Assembly (NCBI GenBank): GCA_002796245.1
Contig: PCWT01000010.1
Span: 14,410-65,144 of the forward strand
DNA length: 50,735 nt
Reading direction: 5' to 3'
Source: Gammaproteobacteria bacterium CG11_big_fil_rev_8_21_14_0_20_46_22
GTDB lineage: Bacteria; Pseudomonadota; Gammaproteobacteria; UBA12402
Position 1 is the stretch's first letter. Every line of letters starts with the position of its first letter. The notes beneath the pieces are model-generated. The model made no database searches. It saw nothing but the letters and a program-made list of their open reading frames with translations, and had not been told where the DNA came from. Positions 42,508-50,735 of the stretch are shown here, one piece after another. A program made the position numbers and the translations under genes.

Positions 42508-44838
42508 CTAATCTTCTTTAGACTTGCTCGTCTCAATCTGCACAAAACCTTCTGCGTTTACCGCCGGTTTTTTCGGCGCGGGTGCTACTTTGGGTTTTTG
42601 CTCTACAGGCTTGCTTGCTTCAACAGCCGGCTTGTTTTCATTCACGGGTTTTTGTGGCGTTTGTGGCGCTGGCGTTTTTACCGCTTCAACTTTGGGTGCT
42701 TGATTGGGCTCGATCGGTTTTGGCGTTGGCCTTGGCGCACGTTCAGTTTGCGGTGCTGCTGATGTGGCATTCGTCGGCGTGCTGTTTAGCTGTTCATTTT
42801 CTTCCGCGCCCCTGTTTGGATTACGGTTGCCCGAGTTACTGCGGCGGCGGTACTGATTGCTGCCTTGACCTCGCTTGTTGTTACGACGACGTGGCGTTTG
42901 CTCAGCGTTTTGGCTTTGCGGAGCGGTCGTATTATTTTTACTGTCAGTGTTTTTACTGTCAGTATTTTTGCTGTCAATGTTTTGGCGGCGGTTGTTACCG
43001 TTGCTGCTTCCACCGGTTTTATTATTGTTACGCCGATTGCTTGGATTGCGAGAGCGATTGTTGCTGGTGCCGCCGCTGCGACGTTGAGATGGGTTTCTGT
43101 TGCCGTTAGCACTGCGACGTTTTTCCGGTGTTTCTTCTTCGCCGCCGAAGATTGACTTAATGAAGCCTAGTAAGCCTGTGCTCTTTTGTGGTTGGCGCGC
43201 TTTTTTCGCCGCAGGTTTTCTGCGTGTGCCGCCTGTGGGGGCGGGTGCTTGTGGCAACACATCTTTTAAGATAGCACGCTCACGCTCAGCCGGTTTTTCA
43301 AGGTAGCTTGGTGCATCGAGTGCTTCTTCAAGTCTGATTTGGTGGCTAGGCTGCATGGTTTGTCGTTTTTCACCGCGCACACGGTTAATGTGATAATGCG
43401 GTGAGGACAAGCTTGCCGTTGGGATGATGAGCGCGTGAATTTTTTGACGCTCTTCGATATTCATGATCTCTTCGCGTTTTTCGTTGAGAATGTAGGTTGC
43501 CACATCCACTGGCACATGCGCATGAACCACTTGTGTTTGTGGTTTGGATGCGTTTTCTTCTATGCCGCGCAAGATCGTGATGGCGACTGATTCAACACTT
43601 TGAATCGTGCCGCGACCGTGGCAACGTGGGCAGGCCACTTGTGTGCTTTCAGCGAGTGCTGAGCGCAAACGTTGACGTGACATTTCAAGCATACCGAAGC
43701 GTGAGATACGGCCGAGCTGCACGCGCGCGCGATCGTGAGCTACGGCTTGGCGTAGACGGTTTTCAACGTCACGTTGATGTTGGATCGGTGTCATATCGAT
43801 GAAGTCGATGACAATTAAGCCGCCCAAGTCGCGCAAACGCAATTGGCGAGCAATTTCATCGGCGGCTTCAAGGTTGGTGTGTCTGGCGGTTTCTTCGATA
43901 TCCCCGCCCTTGGTCGATTGCGCGGAGTTGATATCGATTGCGATCAAAGCTTCTGTGCGATCGATCACGATAGAACCACCGGATGGTAGGCGTACTTCAC
44001 GTGAGAACACTTGTTCGATTTGTGTTTCAACTTGGTGGCGGGTAAATATTGGTGTGCTGTCACTGTAAAGTTTAATGCGGCTGGCTAACTCAGGACGCAC
44101 CATTTCCACGTGATTTTTGATTTTGTTGTAGAGTGTTTCTTCGTCGATCAAGACTTCGTCGATATCGTCACGCAAGTAATCGCGTAGCACGCGAATGCAG
44201 ATATCGCTTTCTTGGTGAATGAGGCAAGGGGCGTCGTGGCTTTCGCTGACGTTGCTGATGGCTTGCCACAGTGAAACCAAGTAATCTAAGTCCCATTGAA
44301 GCTCTTCAACCGATTTGCCAATACCGGCGGTGCGAACAATCACGCCCATGCCTTCAGGAATCGTGACTTGGCTCAATGCGTGCTTGAGCTCATCGCGCTC
44401 TTCGCCTTCAATGCGACGAGAGATACCGCCAGCGTGTGGGTTGTTCGGAATGAGTACCAAGTAGCTGCCGGCCAAACTGATAAAGGTGCTGAGCGCAGCC
44501 CCTTTGTTGCCACGTTCTTCCTTTTCGACTTGGACTAAGATCTCTTGGCCTTCTTTCAAGACGTCTTGGATTTTTAAACGTTCAACTTCTTGGTCTTCGG
44601 TCTCGCGATACGCTTCGACCACTTCTTTGAGTGGCAGAAAGCCGTGGCGTTGTTGACCGAAGTTGATGAAGGCGGCTTCTAGGCTTGGTTCAATACGTGT
44701 GACAATACCTTTATAGATATTGGCTTTCTTTTCGCCTTGGGTGGCTTGCTCGAGGATAAGTTCTTGCAGTGAGCGACCGTCGACAACGGCAACACGGATT
44801 TCTCCTGGTTGTGCCGCGTTAAATAGCATTTTATTCAT
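42508..44838 (-). CDS. rne: Ribonuclease E
   Basis: Predicted 776 residues from ATG at 44838, with AGGG upstream; the N-terminus MNKMLFNAAQPGEIRVAVVDG is that of RNase E/G. The S1 domain (IYKGIVTRIEPSLEAAFINFG), the DNase I-like domain with IDINSAQSTKG and IVIDFIDM, and the Zn-link Cys pair CPRCHGRG are present. The C-terminal about 290 residues are low-complexity Asn/Arg/Gly/Pro/Lys-rich, with a tandem DSKNT repeat (15-bp DNA unit, about 42930-42975). This tail would be the degradosome and RNA-binding scaffold, shorter than in E. coli (1061 residues). It is divergent from rluC, as in many gammaproteobacteria. Confidence 0.96.
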   Translation of the reverse strand: MNKMLFNAAQPGEIRVAVVDGRSLQELILEQATQGEKKANIYKGIVTRIEPSLEAAFINFGQQRHGFLPLKEVVEAYRETEDQEVERLKIQDVLKEGQEILVQVEKEERGNKGAALSTFISLAGSYLVLIPNNPHAGGISRRIEGEERDELKHALSQVTIPEGMGVIVRTAGIGKSVEELQWDLDYLVSLWQAISNVSESHDAPCLIHQESDICIRVLRDYLRDDIDEVLIDEETLYNKIKNHVEMVRPELASRIKLYSDSTPIFTRHQVETQIEQVFSREVRLPSGGSIVIDRTEALIAIDINSAQSTKGGDIEETARHTNLEAADEIARQLRLRDLGGLIVIDFIDMTPIQHQRDVENRLRQAVAHDRARVQLGRISRFGMLEMSRQRLRSALAESTQVACPRCHGRGTIQSVESVAITILRGIEENASKPQTQVVHAHVPVDVATYILNEKREEIMNIEERQKIHALIIPTASLSSPHYHINRVRGEKRQTMQPSHQIRLEEALDAPSYLEKPAERERAILKDVLPQAPAPTGGTRRKPAAKKARQPQKSTGLLGFIKSIFGGEEETPEKRRSANGNRNPSQRRSGGTSNNRSRNPSNRRNNNKTGGSSNGNNRRQNIDSKNTDSKNTDSKNNTTAPQSQNAEQTPRRRNNKRGQGSNQYRRRSNSGNRNPNRGAEENEQLNSTPTNATSAAPQTERAPRPTPKPIEPNQAPKVEAVKTPAPQTPQKPVNENKPAVEASKPVEQKPKVAPAPKKPAVNAEGFVQIETSKSKED

Positions 44839-45242
44839 GTGTTTTAGCCCTAGTTCGGGGCAAAAACTCAAGCCATCAGAGAGGGCGTTTTTTACATTTT
44901 GGGCTTATTTTTCAAAGCGTTTTAAATTCTTCGGGGCGCTGATGCCACCGTTGTTCAATTCTTTAAAAAACCACAATGATCAGCGTCGATATCATAGTGT
45001 AGGGGCGCTGATGGGTTAAAAACTTCTCTATTAAGGCTTAATATTTTCGCCTGGTTTTTAATCATTTTCGCAATATTGCGTAGTTTTTGCGCGTCATTTC
45101 TGGCAATCGGCCGTACTTCGCGCTGGAAAACTATACCGAGAGGCGGAGGTTGGGTCAAGCAAATTCGAGTCGGTGGTCCGGTGATTGACGTAGGCTTGTA
45201 TCAGCGTATGATACCCGTCCTGTTTGTAAATTGTTTGATCAA
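44839..45242. other. Long rne-rluC divergent intergenic region
   Basis: About 400 bp, with no supportable gene. The rne-proximal half is AT-rich with runs of T and A and the repeated GGGGCGCTGATG (44934-44945 and 45002-45013). In E. coli the rne 5' untranslated region folds and mediates autoregulation by RNase E; a similar role is plausible here. No clear promoter stands out. Confidence 0.4.
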
Positions 45243-46190
45243 ATGACGCCATCAAGCCCTGCCGTGCAGTTCATTACTGTTGATGAAAATCACGCTGATC
45301 AGCGCCTCGATAATTTTCTTCGAGCCAGGCTCGGCTACGGTTTGCCCAAATCGTATATCTATCGGATTATTCGCAAAGGCGAAGTGCGGGTCAATAAGGG
45401 CCGCGCCAAGCCCGATACTCGTTTGAAAGCAGGGGATGTTGTCCGTATCCCACCGGTGCGCTTGCCATCACCGTCCGACCCTGTCGAAGTCAAGCCTTCT
45501 CAAATCCAATTATTCAATGAGCGCGTGTTGTTTGAAAATGATGAGCTATTGGTGTTGAACAAACCGGCGGGTATGCCAGTGCACGGCGGCACGGGTTTAA
45601 GTTTTGGTGTGATTGATATTGCCCGTGCGGCAAGGCCAGAGGCTAAGTTTTTAGAGCTTGTACACCGTTTGGATAAAGGCACCTCGGGGTGTTTGTTACT
45701 CGCGAAAAAACGCGCAGCCTTGTTAGACTTGCAATCACAGCTTCAATCGGAAGCCATGACAAAAACTTACCTCGCGCTAACGCGAGGCCGCTGGATCGGC
45801 GATGAATTTCTGGTTAATGCGCCCTTGTTGAAAAACCAGCTCAGCTCTGGCGAGCGCATGGTGAAAGTATCCGGTGAGGGTAAACCCTCCAAAACTATTT
45901 TTCGTGTGAAAGAAATTTTTTCAACTGCAACATTGATGTCGGCTGAATTACTCACAGGTCGCACGCATCAAATTCGTGTGCACGCAGCGTATAAGCATCA
46001 CCCTTTGGCTGGTGATGATAAGTACGGTGATGAATTTTTCAACAGCTCAATGCGCAAAGCCGGCTTAAAACGCCTGTTCTTGCATGCGTATCAATTAACG
46101 TTTAATGTGGCGGGCAACGTACAGTGTGTTGAGGCACCGCTGGATGAGACTTTGTTGTCTGTCTTAAAAACTTTGAGGTTGGAAGCATGA
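45243..46190 (+). CDS. rluC: 23S rRNA pseudouridine synthase RluC
   Basis: Predicted 315 residues from ATG at 45243; a TTG at 45231 is the alternative start. An N-terminal S4 RNA-binding domain (QRLDNFLRARL, about 20-80) precedes the catalytic domain, with LVHRLDKGTSGCLLLAK containing the active-site Asp, then GRTHQIRVHAAYKHHPLAGDDKYG. It modifies U955, U2504 and U2580 in E. coli 23S rRNA. It overlaps the HAD gene by 4 bp. Confidence 0.93.
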   Translation: MTPSSPAVQFITVDENHADQRLDNFLRARLGYGLPKSYIYRIIRKGEVRVNKGRAKPDTRLKAGDVVRIPPVRLPSPSDPVEVKPSQIQLFNERVLFENDELLVLNKPAGMPVHGGTGLSFGVIDIARAARPEAKFLELVHRLDKGTSGCLLLAKKRAALLDLQSQLQSEAMTKTYLALTRGRWIGDEFLVNAPLLKNQLSSGERMVKVSGEGKPSKTIFRVKEIFSTATLMSAELLTGRTHQIRVHAAYKHHPLAGDDKYGDEFFNSSMRKAGLKRLFLHAYQLTFNVAGNVQCVEAPLDETLLSVLKTLRLEA

Positions 46191-46822
46191 AGTACGATTT
46201 AATCGTCTTTGATTGGGATGGCACTTTATATGACTCGGCAGCGTTCATTGTTGAGTGTGTGCAAGCTGCGGCTAAAGGCGCGAATCTGCCGGTGCCTGCT
46301 GGCGATGAGATACGCCATCATATTGGTTTAAGTTCACAAGAAGCGATGCGTCGTTTATTTCCAAATCTTTCACCCTTTCAAGTGGCTGAATTGTATAAAG
46401 CCTATCAGGCTTACATTCAAGGTAAGCATGCGCCAACTTTATTCGAAGGCAGTGAGGCTATATTGCATGACTTGCGTGATAAAGGCTATTTGCTAGCGAT
46501 TGCCACCGGCAAAGGGCGGGCGGGCTTAGATCGCGATCTGAGCGAGCTTGGCATGCAGGACTTGTTTGCGATCACGCGTTGTGCGGATGAAAGCTTTTCA
46601 AAACCACACCCGCAAATGATGCACGATATCCTCGAGGCTTTGGATGTGTCACCTGAGAGAGCGGTGATGGTCGGTGATACAGAATACGATATGGGTATGG
46701 CTAAAAATGCCGGCACAGATGCGATCGCTGTCTCCTACGGTGTCCATCATATTGATCGTTTAAAAGGCACCCATGTGGTGGCTGAAATTCATGATATTAG
46801 GGAACTGCCTAGGTGTTTGTAG
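46187..46822 (+). CDS. HAD-IA family phosphatase
   Basis: Predicted 211 residues. HAD motif I is DWDGTLYDS, motif II lies in AIATGKGR, the motif III Lys is in FSKPHPQM and motif IV is MVGDTEYDMGMAKNAG. It resembles phosphoglycolate phosphatase-like proteins encoded next to rluC in several gammaproteobacteria. Substrate is not determined. Translation is coupled to rluC by the ATGA overlap. Its 3' end overlaps the convergent membrane-protein gene by 14 bp. Confidence 0.9.
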   Translation: MKYDLIVFDWDGTLYDSAAFIVECVQAAAKGANLPVPAGDEIRHHIGLSSQEAMRRLFPNLSPFQVAELYKAYQAYIQGKHAPTLFEGSEAILHDLRDKGYLLAIATGKGRAGLDRDLSELGMQDLFAITRCADESFSKPHPQMMHDILEALDVSPERAVMVGDTEYDMGMAKNAGTDAIAVSYGVHHIDRLKGTHVVAEIHDIRELPRCL

Positions 46823-47213
46823 GTTTACCATCAGGTATTGCGATAGAAACATCACCGTATGGCTGTGCTGCGCTGGCATTATAGGCGACTTGACCTGTAA
46901 CAACGGCTGTGGCTGCATCTCTTGTTCTGTCGAGCTCAATGAATGGGACTTGCAATGCTCTGTTATTGTGTACTCTGTGGCGTGCCTGTCGAGCGTGACG
47001 GCTTAAACAGAAAGCAATGGTAAATAGGAGCAACCCAGTGGCGCCAAAGCTGCCCGTGAGTCCGCCAAGACAATAAACGGCGAGCGCCGACATGAATGGC
47101 GCGCCAAGGTTGACTGCAATCGGAGTGCACGAGGCCATTGCGCCCCCGCAAAATAAGCCGGCGCTAGTGGTTAATTGCTTTTGTAGGCTGCAGCGTCTGG
47201 TGGGATTTGGCAT
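46809..47213 (-). CDS. Small membrane protein, function unknown
   Basis: Predicted 134 residues. Two hydrophobic regions, at about 24-50 (Ala/Gly/Leu-rich) and 53-72 (FGATGLLLFTIAFCL), form a possible hairpin, followed by a basic stretch HARQARHR and a polar tail with NASAAQPYGDVSIAIPDGKP. No family is recognised. A good -10 (TATAAT, 47252-47247) lies about 33 bp upstream of the ATG. It is inserted between the HAD gene and yceD, where related genomes often have maf or sppA. Composition resembles the other lineage-specific small membrane proteins here. Confidence 0.6.
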   Translation of the reverse strand: MPNPTRRCSLQKQLTTSAGLFCGGAMASCTPIAVNLGAPFMSALAVYCLGGLTGSFGATGLLLFTIAFCLSRHARQARHRVHNNRALQVPFIELDRTRDAATAVVTGQVAYNASAAQPYGDVSIAIPDGKPTNT

Positions 47214-47246
47214 AGAGTAGGCATTAAGTTGTTATTATGTGGGGCT

Positions 47247-47252
47247 ATTATA
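47247..47252 (-). promoter_or_regulatory. -10 element of the small membrane protein gene
   Basis: TATAAT on the minus strand preceded by TTGC; no good -35 is found 16-18 bp upstream, where the sequence is AT-rich. Confidence 0.45.
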
Positions 47253-47289
47253 GCAAGTTTTGATTAAAAATAAACCATAACGTGCTTCA

Positions 47290-47317
47290 TTGACAAACGG
47301 TGATTTCTCGCTACAAT
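47290..47317 (+). promoter_or_regulatory. Sigma-70 promoter of yceD-rpmF-plsX-fabH
   Basis: TTGACA (47290-47295), 16-bp spacer, TACAAT (47312-47317). It places the transcript start near 47324, downstream of the first in-frame ATG at 47300, and so fixes yceD translation to a later codon. Confidence 0.8.
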
Positions 47318-47344
47318 TGCGCCTTTGATTTTTGGCGCGCTGTG

Positions 47345-47845
47345 GTGGATATCCAGACATTTTGTCAATCGCAGTCTGTTCTTAAGAAAAGCTTTTCAAT
47401 CAATGAGTTGGAGAGGGTTTTTGAGGGCGCCGACTTGGCAGATGCTTCATTGTATGGTGCCAGCGTGGTGCTTGAAGGGCGTGTGGACCCGGACGGTCGT
47501 CGAATAATCAAAGGGCATGTTGAGGCCTGTGTGCCACAAGTGTGCCAGCGTTGTATGCAGACATTTGCCTACACGCTAAGCTCGGACATCTGTTTGAGTC
47601 CTGTGAGCTCTGATGAGCAGGCCAAAGCGCTGCCCACATCGATAGAGCCCTGGTATTGCGAATTAAGTGATGCTTTGGATCTGAGACAGATTGTTGAGGA
47701 CGAAGTGATTTTAGCACTGCCGCTCTCAGCTAGGCATGAAGAAAATGATTGCCCAGTGACAGCGCGCGAGTGGCGGTTTGGCGAACAAGCGCCTGCAAAG
47801 GAGAACCCCTTTGCAAGTCTTGCCAAATTAACACGAAAACAGTAG
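47345..47845 (+). CDS. yceD: YceD/DUF177 family protein (23S rRNA accumulation)
   Basis: Predicted 166 residues from GTG at 47345 (or 47342); the ATG at 47300 precedes the predicted transcription start. VCQRCMQTFAYTL is the DUF177 Cys-x-x-Cys motif, and the C-terminal EDEVILALPLSARHEENDCP completes the family pattern. In E. coli the protein is needed for normal 23S rRNA levels. It is first in the operon, 9 bp before rpmF. Confidence 0.9.
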   Translation: MDIQTFCQSQSVLKKSFSINELERVFEGADLADASLYGASVVLEGRVDPDGRRIIKGHVEACVPQVCQRCMQTFAYTLSSDICLSPVSSDEQAKALPTSIEPWYCELSDALDLRQIVEDEVILALPLSARHEENDCPVTAREWRFGEQAPAKENPFASLAKLTRKQ

Positions 47846-47854
47846 GAGAAAATA

Positions 47855-48052
47855 ATGGCTGTACAACAAAATCGGAAAACACGCTCTAAACGCGGTATGC
47901 GCCGTGCACACGATAGTTTGACAGGTGAAAGCCTTTCAGTGGATTCAACATCAGGTGAAAAACACTTGCGTCACCATGTGAGCAAAAACGGTTACTACCG
48001 TGGTCGCCAAGTCGTGGACAATACGCCTGATATGGCTGAAGACGACGAATAA
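47855..48052 (+). CDS. rpmF: 50S ribosomal protein L32
   Basis: Predicted 65 residues, with AGGAG before the ATG. The start [20 protein letters not shown] is the L32 signature. The Cys zinc motif of some L32 proteins is absent: the middle has His residues ([14 protein letters not shown]), the usual form in gammaproteobacteria. It is cotranscribed with the phospholipid and fatty-acid genes that follow. Confidence 0.97.
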   Translation: MAVQQNRKTRSKRGMRRAHDSLTGESLSVDSTSGEKHLRHHVSKNGYYRGRQVVDNTPDMAEDDE

Positions 48053-48070
48053 GCATCACTGTTTTCTCAC

Positions 48071-49123
48071 GTGAAAAACGTAACGATCGCAGTGGACGCT
48101 ATGGGCGGTGACTTTGGTGTCAAAGTCACGCTACCTGCTGTCCTGCATGCTCTCGACACTTACCCCGAACTTCATATTATTTTAGTTGGCAAAGAGCTTA
48201 TTCTAAAGAGCCGTTTGCGCGGTCGTCTTAGAAAATACGGCGAGCGTTTGCGTATTCACCATGCCGATGAAGTGGTTGGCATGGATGAGCTGCCATCCAA
48301 AGCCCTGCGTGGTAAAAAGAAATCGTCCATGCGATTGGCGATTAACTTGGTGCACGAAGGTGTGGCGGGTGCTTGCGTGAGCGCAGGCAATACGGGCGCC
48401 TTGATGGCCACGGCACGTTTTGTGTTGAAAACCTTGCCAGGCGTGGATCGACCCGCGATTGTTGCGCGTATTCCTTCGGGCAATAAGCAAGGTTATGTGC
48501 GCATGCTGGATTTAGGCGCGAATGTTGATTGCACGCCTGAACATCTTCAACAGTTTGCGGTGATGGGTTCGATTTTAGCGAAAGACACTGATGATATGAA
48601 AAAGCCACGCGTGGCTTTGTTGAACATTGGCTCTGAAGAAATTAAAGGAAACGAGTTGGTTCGCCAAACGAATGATTTATTGCTTGAAACCAAGGGTATC
48701 AATTATGTGGGTTTTGTTGAAGGGAATGATATTTTTGGCGATAAAGCCGATGTGATTGTGTGCGATGGTTTCACCGGTAATGTTGTATTGAAAGTGATGG
48801 AAGGTGAGGCGAGAACGATACGTGATCAAATTCGTCGCGCGTTAACTCGCAGCTTTTTCACGAAAATCGGCGCGTTGTTTATTTTACCCGCTTTGCATGA
48901 AGTTAGAAAACGCATGAGCCCCGCGCGTTACAACGGCGCGAGCCTTTTGGGTTTGCGCGGCATCGTGATTAAAAGCCATGGCAACACGACGCCTAAAGGC
49001 TTTTTTAAGGCTATCGAACGCGCTTACGCCGAAGTGGCGCGCGATGTGCCCAAACATATTTCTAGCCGAGTGCATGAGTTGCTCGAGCTTTCCAAAAAAG
49101 TGGATGCTAGCGCCGAGGAGTAA
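48071..49123 (+). CDS. plsX: Phosphate acyltransferase PlsX
   Basis: Predicted 350 residues from GTG at 48071. It converts acyl-ACP to acyl-phosphate for glycerolipid synthesis. IAVDAMGGDFG at the N-terminus, AGACVSAGNTGALMA and VIVCDGFTGNVVLK are the family motifs. It lies 18 bp after rpmF and 6 bp before fabH, a conserved order. Confidence 0.96.
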   Translation: MKNVTIAVDAMGGDFGVKVTLPAVLHALDTYPELHIILVGKELILKSRLRGRLRKYGERLRIHHADEVVGMDELPSKALRGKKKSSMRLAINLVHEGVAGACVSAGNTGALMATARFVLKTLPGVDRPAIVARIPSGNKQGYVRMLDLGANVDCTPEHLQQFAVMGSILAKDTDDMKKPRVALLNIGSEEIKGNELVRQTNDLLLETKGINYVGFVEGNDIFGDKADVIVCDGFTGNVVLKVMEGEARTIRDQIRRALTRSFFTKIGALFILPALHEVRKRMSPARYNGASLLGLRGIVIKSHGNTTPKGFFKAIERAYAEVARDVPKHISSRVHELLELSKKVDASAEE

Positions 49124-49129
49124 GCTTTT

Positions 49130-50071
49130 ATGTCTTATGCGCGCATCACAGCAACGGGCGCTTATCTGCCTGAAAAAATACTCACTAATCACGATTTAGC
49201 GGCCTTAGTCGATACAAGTCATGAATGGATTGTTGAACGCAGTGGTATTTGCGAACGCCGTATTGCTGCGAGTGGTGAAACCGTTGTGAGCATGGGCGCT
49301 ATCGCTGCGGGCATGGCATTAAAAAACGCAGGGCTTGTGGCTCACGATATTGATTTGATTTTAGTTGCAACGTGTTCAGCTGAGCACGCGTTTCCATCTG
49401 CAGCCTGTGGAATTCAAGCGATTTTAGGTGCGACAAAAGCAGCAGCATTCGATATTTCAGCGGCTTGCGCCGGTTTTGTGTATGCGCTCTCAACCGCTGC
49501 ACAATTTATTCAAAGCGGTGGCGTAAAAAATGTTCTCGTCATAGGCAGCGAAGTGTTGTCACGCGTGGTTGACTGGACGGATCGTACCAGCTGCGTGTTG
49601 TTCGGTGACGGCGCGGGCGCGGTCGTGTTAAGCGCCGCAGAAAAACCTGGCGTATTAGCCTATGATTTGCACGCCGACGGCAAGCTTGGGTCGATATTGA
49701 GCTTGAAACAGTTCCAGCAAGACGCAGCGATTTGTATGCAAGGTCGTGAAGTGTTTAAGCACGCGGTAACACAACTCGTACGCTCCAGTGAAAAGCTTAT
49801 GAAGAAAGCCGGGCTGGATGCCGACGCGATCGACTGGGTGGTACCACATCAAGCGAACAGCCGGATCATTGACATGGTCGTATCACGCTTGGGTTTGAAC
49901 CCTGAGCGAGTGGTGGTGACATTGGATAAACACGCCAACACGTCAGCCGCTTCCATTCCTTTGGCGTTGCACGAAGCTGTAAGTGATGGTCGCATACAGC
50001 CGGGCCAAACGCTGTTGTTAGAAGCGTTTGGCGGTGGTTTGGTTTGGGGCGGGCTTATCCTGCAGCTTTAG
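49130..50071 (+). CDS. fabH: Beta-ketoacyl-ACP synthase III
   Basis: Predicted 313 residues. It condenses acetyl-CoA with malonyl-ACP to start fatty-acid synthesis. The catalytic triad is visible as Cys 113 (SAACAGFVYAL), His 240 (VPHQAN) and Asn 270 (KHANTSAAS). The usual followers fabD, fabG and acpP are absent: tRNA genes come next, so the fab cluster is split here. No terminator is clear between fabH and the tRNA promoter. Confidence 0.97.
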   Translation: MSYARITATGAYLPEKILTNHDLAALVDTSHEWIVERSGICERRIAASGETVVSMGAIAAGMALKNAGLVAHDIDLILVATCSAEHAFPSAACGIQAILGATKAAAFDISAACAGFVYALSTAAQFIQSGGVKNVLVIGSEVLSRVVDWTDRTSCVLFGDGAGAVVLSAAEKPGVLAYDLHADGKLGSILSLKQFQQDAAICMQGREVFKHAVTQLVRSSEKLMKKAGLDADAIDWVVPHQANSRIIDMVVSRLGLNPERVVVTLDKHANTSAASIPLALHEAVSDGRIQPGQTLLLEAFGGGLVWGGLILQL

Positions 50072-50288
50072 GGTCGAATATTGCTTCTGCTGGCTCTGCC
50101 TCGAAGACTTCCGCGGCTTGCGCAAAATTCACATGCCTGGCTTGTCTTGGAAAAAATTGAGGCTGGTTGGCAAAGTGGACATGCCGGGTAGGGTGAGCTG
50201 GATTTTGCATAAGGTTTCTCTTTATTTTTATTGTTTTCGCCCATATTTTACCCAGGTTTTGCTTGTGAATCAAAGTCCTCGAAAAGGC

Positions 50289-50316
50289 TTGACAGTGTGT
50301 AAGTCTTGATTAAAAT
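50289..50316 (+). promoter_or_regulatory. Sigma-70 promoter of the tRNA cluster
   Basis: TTGACA (50289-50294), 16-bp spacer, TAAAAT (50311-50316), then a GC-containing discriminator and the first tRNA 13 bp downstream, a typical stable-RNA layout. The gap 50072-50288 before it shows no gene, only two similar ACATGCC blocks at 50131 and 50179. Confidence 0.8.
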
Positions 50317-50328
50317 GGCAGTCCCTAA

Positions 50329-50404
<76 letters not shown>

Positions 50405-50444
50405 GGTTTTTAGAAGTAGCGGTCTAACTCCGCTATTTTTTTAT

Positions 50445-50515
50445 GGCTGGGTGGCAGAGTGGTTATGCAGCGGCCTGCAAAGCCGTGGACGCCGGTTCGA
50501 TTCCGACCCCAGCCT
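50445..50515 (+). tRNA. tRNA-Cys (GCA)
   Basis: Acceptor GGCTGGG pairs with CCCAGCC, discriminator T as expected for Cys; anticodon GCA at 50477-50479; T loop GTTCGATTC. CCA is not encoded (TAAT follows), unlike the two flanking tRNAs. Confidence 0.96.
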
Positions 50516-50532
50516 AATTTTTTAAGTCGTCT

Positions 50533-50620
50533 GCCCGGGTGGCGGAATTGGTAGACGCAAGGGACTTAAAATCCCTCGGGATAATATCCCGTGCCGGTTC
50601 GACTCCGGCCCCGGGCACCA
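50533..50620 (+). tRNA. tRNA-Leu (TAA)
   Basis: Class II tRNA with a long variable arm (CGGGATAATATCCCG); acceptor GCCCGGG/CCCGGGC; anticodon TAA at 50567-50569; discriminator A and encoded CCA. 88 nt. No gene is visible in the remaining 115 bp of the window. Confidence 0.97.
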
Positions 50621-50735
50621 TTTTCACCTTTAAATCAGTGGGTTACGAGCGCTGTTCGTAAACATTCGCTTAACCCACCTGAAGTAACGAAGTATCGATC
50701 TCATATTTAGGTGATTCAGAGAAGCGTTGCTTGCT

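Noticed and set aside
42582-43109. Open frames on the plus strand opposite the rne tail
   Set aside because: Cys/Leu/Phe-rich sequence is the complement of the low-complexity Asn/Arg/Pro tail of RNase E; several frames are open there for the same reason.
50055-50273. 72-codon minus-strand frame between fabH and the tRNAs, with a repeated RHV-FA phrase
   Set aside because: It overlaps the end of fabH, lacks a ribosome-binding site and family resemblance; the phrase comes from two short ACATGCC blocks.

Overview
The window reads as chromosome of a gammaproteobacterium, most likely an intracellular or host-associated member of the order Legionellales. Housekeeping blocks have gammaproteobacterial order: aceE-aceF-lpd, gloB beside yafS-rnhA-dnaQ, rne divergent from rluC, yceD-rpmF-plsX-fabH, and a tRNA Gly-Cys-Leu cluster like E. 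coli glyW-cysT-leuZ. Between them lie large, lineage-specific genes that look like secreted effectors. Several are preceded by a tandem YTTAAK-N5-YTTAAK box, the PmrA site known from Salmonella, Legionella and Coxiella. No type IV secretion gene and no rRNA lies in the window, so the taxonomic and effector assignments are inference.

Region 1 (1-14.5 kb) is the accessory zone. A minus-strand operon, translationally coupled at its first junction, encodes a zinc phospholipase C-like protein, a 1375-residue NB-ARC/TPR (STAND-like) protein whose nucleotide site has decayed, a small membrane protein, and a fragment related to the latter. It starts at a PmrA-like promoter (6444-6476). An isolated murF and a beta-carbonic anhydrase follow. 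Then comes a 1580-residue protein with a repeated short hairpin-like motif and a C-terminal nucleotidyltransferase-like segment, under its own PmrA-like promoter, and a 229-residue protein under a third. The two last genes share a duplicated segment that is frameshifted in the first.

Region 2 (14.5-25.9 kb) holds the pyruvate dehydrogenase operon, a small secreted protein, a fused double deoxynucleoside kinase, an endonuclease/exonuclease/phosphatase-fold protein bracketed by near-identical composite repeats, a DUF3750 protein and rimI.

Region 3 (25.9-33.2 kb) is a tightly overlapping minus-strand type VI secretion cluster, tssJ-K-L-M-B-C-vgrG. It lacks tssA, hcp, tssE, tssF, tssG and clpV here, and its TssM has no NTPase domain.

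Region 4 (33.3-42.5 kb) has an MltD-like LysM transglycosylase, a 501-residue unknown with C-terminal membrane segments and a weaker PmrA-like promoter, gloB, a yafS-like gene with rnhA and dnaQ, a GT-C-like membrane protein whose 3' end lies in a MITE-like inverted repeat, a uracil-DNA-glycosylase-fold protein with a changed catalytic motif, and a Trm112-like zinc protein.

Region 5 (42.5-50.7 kb) is core: rne, rluC, an HAD phosphatase, a small membrane protein, yceD-rpmF-plsX-fabH and three tRNAs. Two palindromic repeat families (called A and B here) recur through the window, and at four of five loci they form one composite B-A unit.
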